A stretch of DNA of 20,333 bases, taken from a virus. Position numbers and translations under genes: made by a program. The first letter of the stretch is position 1. Each line of letters starts with the position of its first letter. Where the stretch lies: positions 1 to 20,333 of the IMG/VR virus record IMGVR_UViG_3300031841_003180; one strand, written 5' to 3'. Of this stretch, positions 1 through 8,004 are shown one piece after another. The notes under the pieces are model-generated. The model did not search any database. It saw nothing but the letters and a program-made list of their open reading frames with translations, and had not been told where the DNA came from.

Positions 1-483
1 AATGCGGTCCGTCGCAATTTTTTCGGATGACGCGATTTGCTTCTCAAGCTCTTTGATGCGCTGCTTGCGGTCCCTGCGCGCCTCGCGCGACTGCTGCTCG
101 CGGGTCTTGCCAGACTCGCTAGCAACAAATGTGCGCTGCTTGTCGGCTTCGCCTGCTTGGAACGTCCGCTGCTTGTCAGCTTCGCCGCCCTCAAACGCTT
201 GCGCTGACCCCTGTCGGCGATCTAGACCCGCCTGCTCAACGCCTTGCATCTTTTCTCTCGATGCAATCTCCATGCTCAGCATCGTGCCTCGCTGAGCGAT
301 TTCCTGCCTCTTTAGGCGCAGGCCCTGACGCTCGAGATCAAGCCCAACGCGCTTAAGCTCCTGATCTTCCTTGGCAAACTTCTCTGCGACCTGCTGCCGA
401 CGACGCTCTTCAATGGCGTCAGCAACTCCAGCCACAGGACTGCCGCGCCCTGCCTCAACGTGCGCTACAAACAGCCTTGCCAT
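1..483 (-). CDS. Partial coiled-coil protein, probable internal virion protein (3' end beyond the window)
   Basis: The frame is open from an ATG at 483 to the window edge, giving 161 residues without a stop. The ATG shares bases with the TGA of the upstream gene (TGATG), and a GGAG lies about 10 nt upstream. The visible protein is rich in Arg, Lys, Gln and Glu with almost no hydrophobic core, so a long helical or coiled-coil structure is likely. Residues about 102-112 and 113-123 are a tandem repeat (ADKQRTFQAGE then ADKQRTFVASE), encoded by two 33-nt units. Its place at the end of the tail genes, after the nozzle, fits a DNA-ejection or internal core protein as in T7-like and P22-like phages. 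That role is inferred from position and composition only; the C-terminal part cannot be judged. Confidence 0.72.
   Translation of the reverse strand, partial: MARLFVAHVEAGRGSPVAGVADAIEERRRQQVAEKFAKEDQELKRVGLDLERQGLRLKRQEIAQRGTMLSMEIASREKMQGVEQAGLDRRQGSAQAFEGGEADKQRTFQAGEADKQRTFVASESGKTREQQSREARRDRKQRIKELEKQIASSEKIATDRI
115..180 (-). repeat. Two-unit 33-nt in-frame tandem repeat
   Basis: Units 148-180 and 115-147 encode nearly the same 11 residues, ADKQRTFQAGE and ADKQRTFVASE. The DNA copies differ at several third positions, so the duplication is not recent. Eleven residues equals three helical turns, which suits a coiled coil. Confidence 0.7.
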
Positions 484-953
484 CAGTCGTCATCTCCGTC
501 GAAGAAGCCGCCGCCAATCATGGAGCCCAGTTTCGCAAAATCGCCCGTGCTGCTTTCCGGCATTTCGCGAAGAATCATCGGGTACTCTTGGTTGCGGTAC
601 ACGTCGGCTCGCGCTTTGCCATACTCGTACCCCATCTGCTGCGTCTGGAAGGTTGCGTCGGCAATCGCTGCGCGCTGGCCGCGCATAGCAACGCTGCCCG
701 ACATACCGCGATCCATAGCGGCCTGTGTCGCCATAGCCATGTTTTGCGTCGCTAGCCGCTGCCCCAAAGCTGCCAAGTCCTGCTGGCTGCGGGTCAGCTC
801 CCCAAGCTCAGCATCGCGCATCTGAGCCTGGAACTCTAGGGCTTTCTGCTGTTGCGCAGCGTTGTACGCCTCAACTGCACGACGCCCACGGCTGTCCCTA
901 CTGTCGCCAAAAAGGCCGCCTGCAAGGCCGCCAACGATGCTCCCCCAACCCAT
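483..953 (-). CDS. Probable internal virion / ejection protein, 156 aa
   Basis: The protein begins with a glycine-rich, membrane-active-looking segment (GWGSIVGGLAGGLFG, residues 2-16). A long Gln/Ala/Arg-rich helical region follows (about 25-125), then a glycine-rich acidic tail ending GGGFFDGDDD. Small proteins with a glycine-rich hydrophobic N-terminus and a long helix, placed just after the nozzle gene, are typical of podovirus internal or ejection proteins such as T7 gp14 and P22 gp7, but no specific family is recognised. The start is well supported by AGGAG six nt before the ATG. The gap from the previous stop is 2 nt, and the stop overlaps the next ATG. Confidence 0.75.
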   Translation of the reverse strand: MGWGSIVGGLAGGLFGDSRDSRGRRAVEAYNAAQQQKALEFQAQMRDAELGELTRSQQDLAALGQRLATQNMAMATQAAMDRGMSGSVAMRGQRAAIADATFQTQQMGYEYGKARADVYRNQEYPMILREMPESSTGDFAKLGSMIGGGFFDGDDD

Positions 954-955
954 GT

Positions 956-1627
956 CTAGCTCCTGTGTCGATGTATGTTGTGATCGTTGTAGATAAGTTC
1001 AGCGGCAAAGAGGCCGGGCTGGCCTGATGCGGGCGCTGACACCGCATCGCAAGTCACGCGCACAGTCAGGTGCGTATACGACAGATCGGGCACGTTGATA
1101 CTCACAGTCTCGAGGCCCGCTACGTTGTCGAAGACGAGGTCTGACTTGAACGTCGTCGTTTGGTCTGGCGTCGTCGTTTGAGTTGCCCCGTCCTTGCGCC
1201 ACCAAACATCGACGGTAAACGTGCTGCTGTTCAGGCGCCCGCCGACAGGCCACAACAGCAGCGACAAGCGCACGTCAGCGCCGTTATTCATGGCGGCGGG
1301 GCGGCGCAGCGTCCAGCTCACGGCCTCTGTTGCAGCCATCTGATAACCGTGACTGCCGTTGTCCTCAACGGCAGTCGGCACTTTGTGAGTCACGCCAGAG
1401 CCGGCAATCGGTAGCTCGACGGCATTGAGCTGATCGCCAATGTGCTTAATCTCGATGCTGCCGTCAGAGCCGCGCTGCATTTGCACGCGGCTGTAAACAT
1501 CAAGCGTGCGCATACCCCGCCCCGATGCCCGCCGCTCGCGCGCTGAAGCGCTACGAATGCGTTGCGCGCCCTGAGGCGGGCGAGCCAGCAGCTGCTGTTG
1601 CCTTTGCCGTCGGGAGAACTGGCTCAT
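956..1627 (-). CDS. Tail-region structural protein with basic N-terminus and beta-rich C-terminus
   Basis: The start at 1627 is preferred because its ATG overlaps the nozzle stop as ATGA; a 19-residue extension to 1684 would lie inside the nozzle gene. The product is 223 aa. Residues 1-40 are very rich in Arg and Gln with few hydrophobics, suggesting a flexible arm that binds DNA or a partner. The rest alternates polar and hydrophobic residues (for example STFTVDVWWRKDG and LETVSINVPDLSYTHLTVRV), as in a beta-sandwich. It lies between the nozzle and the putative ejection proteins, so a role at the tail tip or as a nozzle-associated appendage is likely, but this is positional inference. No family was recognised. 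Confidence 0.78.
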   Translation of the reverse strand: MSQFSRRQRQQQLLARPPQGAQRIRSASARERRASGRGMRTLDVYSRVQMQRGSDGSIEIKHIGDQLNAVELPIAGSGVTHKVPTAVEDNGSHGYQMAATEAVSWTLRRPAAMNNGADVRLSLLLWPVGGRLNSSTFTVDVWWRKDGATQTTTPDQTTTFKSDLVFDNVAGLETVSINVPDLSYTHLTVRVTCDAVSAPASGQPGLFAAELIYNDHNIHRHRS

Positions 1628-4600
1628 CGACGCAGATCGCCTCCGTAGTCCTGCTTGGCGTACCCGCCTTCCCACGCCCAGCACTCGTCGGGTGACGCGT
1701 TACGCAAGCGCATAAACAGGTGATCACCGCTGATGCGCACAAGGCGTCGATCGTTACGACCGGGCTGCAGCGTGCCGCGCGCGACGGCATCGCCCAAGTT
1801 CTCGGGCTCATCAGTCGAGAAGAACTCGTAGTTGCAGCCGTTGCCGGTGGGCGACAACACGGCGCCAAACTCGGTCAGCTGCGTAGCCCCCTGATATGGC
1901 GTGTTAACCATAGGGCCAATCGTGACGTAGCTGTCGATGGCAACGTTGGTGCTGTTAGTTTTCTCGTCGCTGCGCGCAATGCTTGACACGCTGTCGGGCA
2001 AGCAACGAATGCGTCCATCTTCGCCCCCCAGCAGCAGCACGCGATCTTGCGGCAGGTCGCCGTTAGCGCGCCGCAGGCACGTCGGCTGAATGAGGTCCGT
2101 AGACGCGATACCGAAACGGTCCTTATGCCAAGACTGAGTGGGCACCTCGTAGAACCAATGATCGATCAGCGCCCCGCCGCCACCCTTGGGCACCTGCATG
2201 ATGTGCACGCCTTCGTCGACTGGGTTCCATGCTAGCTCGACTCGATAGCTCGTAAAGTCAATGCTGCGCAGCTGGTACTCAACGCTATTGAGGCTAACGC
2301 GCACAGGCCGACTTTGCGGCTGCATAAAGTACAAACCGCCATCGGACCCGAAAAACCACAAGTTGCCTTCAGGGTCCTTGCACCACGCGTGGCCGAACGC
2401 AACGCCCGTCTGGTCGCTAATGAGATCGAAAAAGCTGTTAGCCGCAAGCGGGTCGCCAGCCAGAGCCCACAGCGTTGAATCGCCACCAAACAGCAATAGG
2501 TCGTCCGTCCACGGGATAACCGCGTTGATGGCGTCGGGCACCTGCCCGGCTTGACTAGTAGACGACGAGACAGCGTCGATGACCGTAGGCACGTCTGGCA
2601 CAAAGTCCCAGTTGGTCGGATCGCCAACCTTGCTCATGTGCCAGGTGCCCGGAAAAGGCGCCTCACGGGCAATCACCAGCCGATCGCGCCAGTAGCTAAT
2701 CAGTTGACAGAACTGTGGAATAGATCCAGCGGACGCAACTAGCTCTTCAACATCACCATTGGCGCCTTTGACCGGGTTAAACGCCCAATACTTAATGCCG
2801 TCGGTGTAGTAAGCACGCTCGAACCCGACGGCTGAGTCGACGTAGCCGTTGGTGTCAAACACCGCGTTGTTAGTCGGCGCTGTGTACCCAGAGGCGGTGT
2901 GCTGCTTGAGGGTGTCGCCTGCTACCGCCGCGACGTACACCGTTCGACCCGTGCCGTTGAGGCCGGTGTCGTAATCGAGTGTGCGATAAGCAGCCATGGC
3001 GCCCATGACCTCGTTGCTAATGCCAACGCCCGTTTCGAAGCCTTCGCCAAAACGAGAAGGCAGCACATTTTGGCTGCGATCGATGGTCGTGTCTGTGCTG
3101 CCCGTGTCGTCAAGCTTGAACGCCGTCGAAGTTGTAGCGTAGTCGTACGGCACAACCAGCAGTCCTTTAGCTCCGCCAAAGTTGTAGGCATCGCCGCGCG
3201 GGGCAAAATAAGTGTTGCCCGTCTTGTCAACGTGAATTGTTTGTTCGCGCAACTGAGTAGCCGTCATGCCGCCCAGGTCATAGCTCCACGCCTCGGTAGG
3301 TTGCGTGTCGCCAGGGGCTGCATGCATTCGCATGTTGGGCGTTGCGGTTGCGTTGGTGAAGACGGTTTGCGCTGCGTCAGTCCGATCAGTCCAGGTGCCG
3401 TTAACCTGAACATAGCTAGTAGAGGTCAGCGTAGTGCGCACATCCGGGTGCGTGATCGTAAGCTCGCCGGTTGACGTACCGCTTGGCCAATCAGGCGTAA
3501 CGCGCGCAATCACGGAATTAGGCGCACAGGCGCTGTATAGCGGATTGCTCGAGCTGCCGTAGGTGGTGTCTTTGATGTACCACACGGCCATGACGTAGCA
3601 AGCGTCAATCAGGCCAGCCCACTCGGCAACAGTATTGACGGAGGCGCTGACGCTGCCCAACGAAACAGTAACGGTGCAAGAGGTGGCCGTAGCCGTCACG
3701 CGAACAGGGAAACCGCTACTTACATGACCGCTCACAAACTCGATGGTCAGAGTGCAAATTGTGCCATCGGACTCTCGCGGTCCCGCGACGACCAAAGAAT
3801 CGCCCGCAGTTGGCGAGCCGGTAATAGTCAACGTTTGTGTCGTGGCGGCATCCCAGCGCGTGTTGCCAATGCTGCTAAACAAAGCAACGCCAGAACTTGC
3901 AGCGTCCGGCACCGGTTGACAGCCTGAGCCCGTGCCGAGGAGTGCGCGCGTGTCGCCAATGTAGCTCCGACTGGCTGCGACGTTCCAGTTGGTGTCGTCC
4001 TCTGGGCGAAAGTTAAACGCCGTGACGCCCTGGCCGAAGGTTGTCATCGGAACTAGCGCCGTGCTGTCAAGGTCGTGCACAGCTGTGTACCCCCAGCGCT
4101 CATTGCTAATGCTAACGCACAGCAAGCTGCCCGATGCGTTGCGAGAGGTGCTGAGGCGACCGACAGCTCGATAGCCCGGATTCTTCCAATAACACGCTGA
4201 GGGCGGCGCGAACCTACTGTCGCCAGCGACATGCGAGCCGTCAAAATGATCAGCTAGGCTGCCGTCCTGCCAACGAGCGTCGTGAACGTGTATCTCCGAT
4301 AGCGTAATCGTGCCGACTTGCGTGTAGTCGATCACCTCGACAAGTTTGTATTGGCACGCGACATCTGAACTGCTTTCGGTGCGTGGCGTCCCCGCTGGAA
4401 CATCCGACACATCGAGGTCGTCGCGCTTAACAAGCAAAATGTACAGCTTGCCATTGAGCAGAACCATGTCGTGGATCTGCGAGCCAGTTTCCGTTGAGAT
4501 GTTGTGCTGGTCTACCAGAAACGGTTCCGGTTCAGAGTACAGGTCATAGACGAATAGCTGGATGCCCCTCGCGAATAGGAGGTAACCCAAGTCGTCAGGA

Positions 4601-5076
4601 AACGCAACGCGTGGTACATAGTCGGGTCCATCACTAGCAACAATGCTGGCGGTTTTGACTATTTGCATGTCCTCGTTGTAGACATGCATTATGCCGAATC
4701 CAACAGCCTCGGTGTATACGCAGAACTCGCCTGACGAATTGGATCGCAAGACGCGCTCTTGATCAAAAAAACTGTTGATTTCGGTGCCTTCGTGCTCAAC
4801 AGCTAGCGCTGTGCGCACACTTGAGCTGTCGCCCGTGTTGGCGCTGACCGGAATGACCGCGATGTTGCGGATCTTTTCGGTGCTGTTAAGCTGATCTTCG
4901 TTGTCGCGAAAGATCGACATCCCAGCGCGTTGTGCGCCGCGGAACCTGCCCGTGCGAGGGTCGCGCGTGCGCATGTTGCGCTCATCCCGAGAGGTCAACT
5001 CCTCCTGGAATGCATACCCGTACGTTTCACTAAGGCCCTTGGCCGGGTACGGGATGTAGATGTCTTCGCTTGCCAT
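1624..5076 (-). CDS. Tail nozzle (tail tubular protein B / T7 gp12-like), 1150 aa
   Basis: This is the distal tube of a short tail, through which DNA leaves the virion. The N-terminus has the pattern seen in nozzle proteins: PAKGLSE (11-17), then SRDERNMRTRDPRTGRFRGA (29-48). The C-terminal half carries propeller-like repeats, including LISYWRDRLVIA (792-803), FPGTWHMSKVGDPTNWDF (808-825), DDLLLFGGDSTLWAL (858-872) and GNLWFFGSDGGLYFM (904-918). T7 gp12 is about 790 aa, so this protein is much longer. Part of the excess is a Thr/Ser/Val-rich stretch at about 408-555 with no propeller signature, probably an inserted domain. The gene directly follows the adaptor (TGATG overlap), the usual adaptor-nozzle pair. 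The nozzle call is confident; the exact domain limits are not. Confidence 0.9.
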   Translation of the reverse strand: MASEDIYIPYPAKGLSETYGYAFQEELTSRDERNMRTRDPRTGRFRGAQRAGMSIFRDNEDQLNSTEKIRNIAVIPVSANTGDSSSVRTALAVEHEGTEINSFFDQERVLRSNSSGEFCVYTEAVGFGIMHVYNEDMQIVKTASIVASDGPDYVPRVAFPDDLGYLLFARGIQLFVYDLYSEPEPFLVDQHNISTETGSQIHDMVLLNGKLYILLVKRDDLDVSDVPAGTPRTESSSDVACQYKLVEVIDYTQVGTITLSEIHVHDARWQDGSLADHFDGSHVAGDSRFAPPSACYWKNPGYRAVGRLSTSRNASGSLLCVSISNERWGYTAVHDLDSTALVPMTTFGQGVTAFNFRPEDDTNWNVAASRSYIGDTRALLGTGSGCQPVPDAASSGVALFSSIGNTRWDAATTQTLTITGSPTAGDSLVVAGPRESDGTICTLTIEFVSGHVSSGFPVRVTATATSCTVTVSLGSVSASVNTVAEWAGLIDACYVMAVWYIKDTTYGSSSNPLYSACAPNSVIARVTPDWPSGTSTGELTITHPDVRTTLTSTSYVQVNGTWTDRTDAAQTVFTNATATPNMRMHAAPGDTQPTEAWSYDLGGMTATQLREQTIHVDKTGNTYFAPRGDAYNFGGAKGLLVVPYDYATTSTAFKLDDTGSTDTTIDRSQNVLPSRFGEGFETGVGISNEVMGAMAAYRTLDYDTGLNGTGRTVYVAAVAGDTLKQHTASGYTAPTNNAVFDTNGYVDSAVGFERAYYTDGIKYWAFNPVKGANGDVEELVASAGSIPQFCQLISYWRDRLVIAREAPFPGTWHMSKVGDPTNWDFVPDVPTVIDAVSSSTSQAGQVPDAINAVIPWTDDLLLFGGDSTLWALAGDPLAANSFFDLISDQTGVAFGHAWCKDPEGNLWFFGSDGGLYFMQPQSRPVRVSLNSVEYQLRSIDFTSYRVELAWNPVDEGVHIMQVPKGGGGALIDHWFYEVPTQSWHKDRFGIASTDLIQPTCLRRANGDLPQDRVLLLGGEDGRIRCLPDSVSSIARSDEKTNSTNVAIDSYVTIGPMVNTPYQGATQLTEFGAVLSPTGNGCNYEFFSTDEPENLGDAVARGTLQPGRNDRRLVRISGDHLFMRLRNASPDECWAWEGGYAKQDYGGDLRR

Positions 5077-6143
5077 CAGGACGGGCCTGCAGTCGAGTTG
5101 AAGTTGTAGAGGTGATCGTAACCGCGCCGTACAGTCATGGCTGCGCCGTTGCGCATCGAACCGATGTGCGCCGTGTCAGTCTTGTCGCGCTCAGCCGCGG
5201 CCTTAAACGACGCGCCCTGACGAATGCTCATCAGCCGCGTGTCCACGTCTGCCTCCGACTCGCGCTCATAACCACGAGCAATCGCTCGCACAAGCTGCAG
5301 GTACAGCGACTCGCACCATTGCGGCACCGCCACTAGCTGGTTGTCGCTTTCCAGCGCCTGCCACCCGCGCCGGTAGTACACCATGATGCGGTTGTCGTCG
5401 CTGACTGACGGCGTCGGCCACATTTCAAGCCGCGCTCGCACAGGGCCTAGGTTAACACCCGTATCGTGCTGCGTTGCTGTAATTGCTGCGGGGACCGTCA
5501 CGGTCTGGCTGTTGCCGCGCTCGCCCTCCTTCTGATGCGTTAGCGTGACAGTCGCGTTGTTGACGGTAGCCCTCAAGAACAGGCCCGGCGCATCGTTAAT
5601 GACCTTGGCCAGCGTTGTTGCGCTGTCTGCTGCCGTGGCTCCGATTTGCATGTAACGCGTTGTGGCGTCATCGTCATCGGTCGCTGCTACGGTCGTCTTG
5701 AAGTTGATCGTGACGCTAGGGTTGTAAGCGTCACTAATCGTCATGCTAGTCCCATTGACCAGGGCCCCAACCACTAGCGTCGTGCTCGCAGCAGCGCCTC
5801 GCGGGGCGTAAACAACAGCCGCGTGATACTCGAATGACGGCGCAGTTGCCAGGGCGCGCAACTCCAGCAAATGCGCCTGCGTGGTCATCCGAATGCCGGC
5901 GCTCAGGCCATTTTCCAATTGCAGCGCCATGATTTCGCGAAAGTCATCCGGCAGCCACACATAGTCTTGGTCCTTGGTAAGCGGCAGCGTTTGCTGAGCG
6001 CCCTCAAGCCAAGTCCAATGGTGCATGTTGCACAGGTACTCCCCCGCATCGTTGAGAATGCGGTAGGCGCCAATGCTCGGCACATCTACAGACGCCAGCG
6101 TGTGCCTAATGTGTGCAACGGCGTCTGAAGCAAGCAGAGTCAT
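5076..6143 (-). CDS. Head-tail adaptor (T7 gp11-like) with an inserted beta domain
   Basis: The adaptor ring joins the portal to the nozzle. Adaptor-like features are the aromatic helix end HHWTWLEG (41-48), LPLTKDQDYVWLPDDFREI (53-71), RLEMWPTP (238-245) before a strand MVYYRRGW (254-261), and a C-terminal helix with QWCESLYLQLVRAIARGYER (275-294). Known adaptors run about 165-230 aa; this one has 355. The excess sits between VVYAP (110-114) and VRARLEMWP (235-243). It has the layout of a small beta module found in many phage tail proteins: SVTINFKTTV (143-152), then ADSATTLAKVIND (172-184), then VTLTHQKEGERGNS (199-212). The ATG overlaps the upstream stop (TGATG), and its own stop overlaps the nozzle ATG. 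Adaptor assignment is strong from position and motifs; the insertion is inferred. Confidence 0.86.
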   Translation of the reverse strand: MTLLASDAVAHIRHTLASVDVPSIGAYRILNDAGEYLCNMHHWTWLEGAQQTLPLTKDQDYVWLPDDFREIMALQLENGLSAGIRMTTQAHLLELRALATAPSFEYHAAVVYAPRGAAASTTLVVGALVNGTSMTISDAYNPSVTINFKTTVAATDDDDATTRYMQIGATAADSATTLAKVINDAPGLFLRATVNNATVTLTHQKEGERGNSQTVTVPAAITATQHDTGVNLGPVRARLEMWPTPSVSDDNRIMVYYRRGWQALESDNQLVAVPQWCESLYLQLVRAIARGYERESEADVDTRLMSIRQGASFKAAAERDKTDTAHIGSMRNGAAMTVRRGYDHLYNFNSTAGPS

Positions 6144-7564
6144 CAGGACCAGCTGCCGTCAGAGTTTTGCGCGCCGATCGCCAGCACCTCTAGCGATGTA
6201 TTGGCAGATCCGCTAGCGCCGCTCACGTCTAGCTTGATGCGAGGGTAAGTGCCATCGTTTGCCTGAACCTCCAGCGGGCATTTATACAAAAGTGCCGCGG
6301 ACGCCGCGGTAATGACAACGCCTAGGTGGCACAGCGTGACGGAGTCGCTTGCGTTTAGTTCCAGCTCGACCGTCATAAGAGCGCCCGTACCTCCCATCTC
6401 TTTGACCGACACCCACAGCCCTTTAGTGCCTACCGGCAGCGCAGGCGTGTTGTCGGTCCCAGAGGCTGTCGTCACCGTCAGGGTGTCGTGGTAAACGTTG
6501 ATGTTGTCGGTGTCGACGGTGATGACGCCATCGACGTTGACCAGCGGAGAGTTAGAGTAAGCCATGACGGTCCAAGTGTGGGTCAGGGACTGAAACGCCC
6601 CAGGGTTGACAATGTTGCCGGTTCGGGTTTGGCCGGTGATGTCCTCACGCGGCACGTTAGAGTTGACATCCGGCCCAACGCCCACAAGGCGCGCGTCGTT
6701 GCCGTCAGCCGTAACAAGCTTGTAGGTTTGTGTGCTGTAGATAACGTTGTTGCCGTCGCTCGCAACGGTGGGGTCGACGCCAACGTCCCAGGTTTGACCG
6801 CCTGCCAGCTCATCAGTCGCAAACGGGTTGGTCGCACCGCCGACATTGTTAGTGCCGGTTTGGGTCAGGGTCCCTGAGTGCGCTGAGCTGTTGTAAAAGT
6901 AAGACCGCAGGCTGAACACAAGGTTGTTAGTAAGCTCAAGAACAATGTCGGTGCTTGAGCTGCTGCCAACAATGATGGCGTGGGACTCCGTGTCGAAGGT
7001 GTTGTTGATAATCTTGTAGTGCGCCTCAGCCCGAGTGCCACGAACATCTACGCCGCGCGAAGACTCCGTGACACAAAGATTGTTTTGCACGAAGACCGGC
7101 GCTGCCGCGCTACCACCTTGGTCCAAGACAATACAGTTGCCGATAATGGCTCGCATCGCGCAGCCGTCTACGACAACCCCGACGGCAGTCACGTCGTTGA
7201 CGTTGACGCAATTGCTAGTGGTGGCAGTAAAGGACAGGCCCTGAACCCGCGTGTACTTGTCGTTGATGGTACACACCAGGGATCCCGCGTCGCGGGTGAT
7301 AAGAGCGCCGCTGTCAATGTGCCCACGCCGGACGCCTTCGGCGGCGCGATACGTCACATTCCGAGTTTCGTCGGCGTTGATGCCTGAGGTTCTAATTTGC
7401 CAATAGCCGTCGTATTTGCCGGTGTCGATCTCAAAGACGATGGCAACATCTAGCGCAACCAAGTCGGTGCCGCCCGCAATGGTGGCAACGTCAGCCTCTG
7501 CGAGCTGCGGCGTAGCATAGTCGCCGCCGCTGGGCTTAATCGTCTTCGTGATAACCGTGACCAT
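6143..7564 (-). CDS. Right-handed beta-helix protein, probable fibre or spike
   Basis: The N-terminus (TKTIKPSGGDYATPQLAEAD, 6-25) is the entry motif common to pectate-lyase-like beta-helix proteins. Residues about 100-245 show short repeated rungs, each with a ring of Asn, Val and Thr: VQGLSFTATTSNCVNV, NCIVLDQGG, VQNNLCVTESSRGVDV, YKIINNTFDT, LELTNNLVF. The stretch PREDITGQTRTGNIVNPGAF (305-324) matches the closing segment seen in many bacterial beta-helix proteins. A separate beta-rich domain fills about 330-473. The gene sits between decoration and adaptor genes, where some phages encode head fibres; a receptor-binding or polysaccharide-degrading spike is the alternative. No catalytic residues could be identified. 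It overlaps both neighbours at TGATG junctions. Confidence 0.82.
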   Translation of the reverse strand: MVTVITKTIKPSGGDYATPQLAEADVATIAGGTDLVALDVAIVFEIDTGKYDGYWQIRTSGINADETRNVTYRAAEGVRRGHIDSGALITRDAGSLVCTINDKYTRVQGLSFTATTSNCVNVNDVTAVGVVVDGCAMRAIIGNCIVLDQGGSAAAPVFVQNNLCVTESSRGVDVRGTRAEAHYKIINNTFDTESHAIIVGSSSSTDIVLELTNNLVFSLRSYFYNSSAHSGTLTQTGTNNVGGATNPFATDELAGGQTWDVGVDPTVASDGNNVIYSTQTYKLVTADGNDARLVGVGPDVNSNVPREDITGQTRTGNIVNPGAFQSLTHTWTVMAYSNSPLVNVDGVITVDTDNINVYHDTLTVTTASGTDNTPALPVGTKGLWVSVKEMGGTGALMTVELELNASDSVTLCHLGVVITAASAALLYKCPLEVQANDGTYPRIKLDVSGASGSANTSLEVLAIGAQNSDGSWS

Positions 7565-7947
7565 CAGACACCCGCCTTGTCGGTGCGTAGGGCCACGATC
7601 TCGGCCCAGGTCTTGGTAATGGTGGGGGCGCCGGGATCATCGTGCGCCACCCATGTAAGGTTTGCCGCGTCAGCCAGCGTGACCTGATACCGGCGCTTGC
7701 CTAGGATCTCGCGCCCCGCGTCAGGGTCCTGCGGGTCAATCAGATCGCCCTCCCACGGGTCCATGAGCGCTCGCACGTCGGGGTCCGTGTGATCCTTGTC
7801 GGAGCAATAGACAAACGCGAAGCCGCTGTCCTGCGGCACCACGGCGTTGCCCGGGAACAGGTGCCCGTCTAGCACTTGGACAACATCGTTATCCGTATAC
7901 GACAGCCCGCCGCTGGGGGCCGCTGTGATAATGAGGGCGTGGGCCAT
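7564..7947 (-). CDS. Small conserved-looking structural-region protein, 127 aa, function unknown
   Basis: The protein has a beta-rich N-terminal half (ALIITAAPSGG, DVVQVLDGHLFPGNAVVP, FAFVYCSDKD). An acidic, proline-rich middle with WEGDLIDPQDPD follows, then a C-terminal part with KRRYQVTL and TKTWAEIVALRTDKAGV. I do not recognise the family. The ATG at 7947 has no clear Shine-Dalgarno sequence and lies 57 nt after the decoration gene, separated from it by a strong GC-rich hairpin. It is joined to the beta-helix gene by a TGATG overlap, so it may be co-made with that protein, perhaps as a head-surface partner. Confidence 0.75.
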   Translation of the reverse strand: MAHALIITAAPSGGLSYTDNDVVQVLDGHLFPGNAVVPQDSGFAFVYCSDKDHTDPDVRALMDPWEGDLIDPQDPDAGREILGKRRYQVTLADAANLTWVAHDDPGAPTITKTWAEIVALRTDKAGV

Positions 7948-7964
7948 GTCGTAGTTGGGGGTGT

Positions 7965-7990
7965 GGCGCGGGAGCCGGAGCCCCCGCGCC
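7965..7990 (-). promoter_or_regulatory. GC-rich hairpin between decoration gene and the 127-aa gene
   Basis: GGCGCGGG (7965-7972) pairs perfectly with CCCGCGCC (7983-7990) around a 10-nt loop, in the 57-nt gap after the decoration gene. Read on the minus strand it is followed by a C-rich, not U-rich, stretch, so it is not a standard intrinsic terminator. It could protect the 3' end of the abundant capsid/decoration message, mark a processing site, or reduce downstream expression. Confidence 0.5.
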
Positions 7991-8004
7991 GTTGTCAGCC
8001 TAGA

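Noticed and set aside
125-133. Walker B of the large terminase lacking the usual Asp, as a sign of inactivity (protein residues 125-133, coded near 14715-14741)
   Set aside because: Several phage terminases have a non-Asp residue there while keeping the catalytic Glu. Walker A, the coupling motif and the nuclease Asp residues are all present. The coordinates in this entry are residue numbers.
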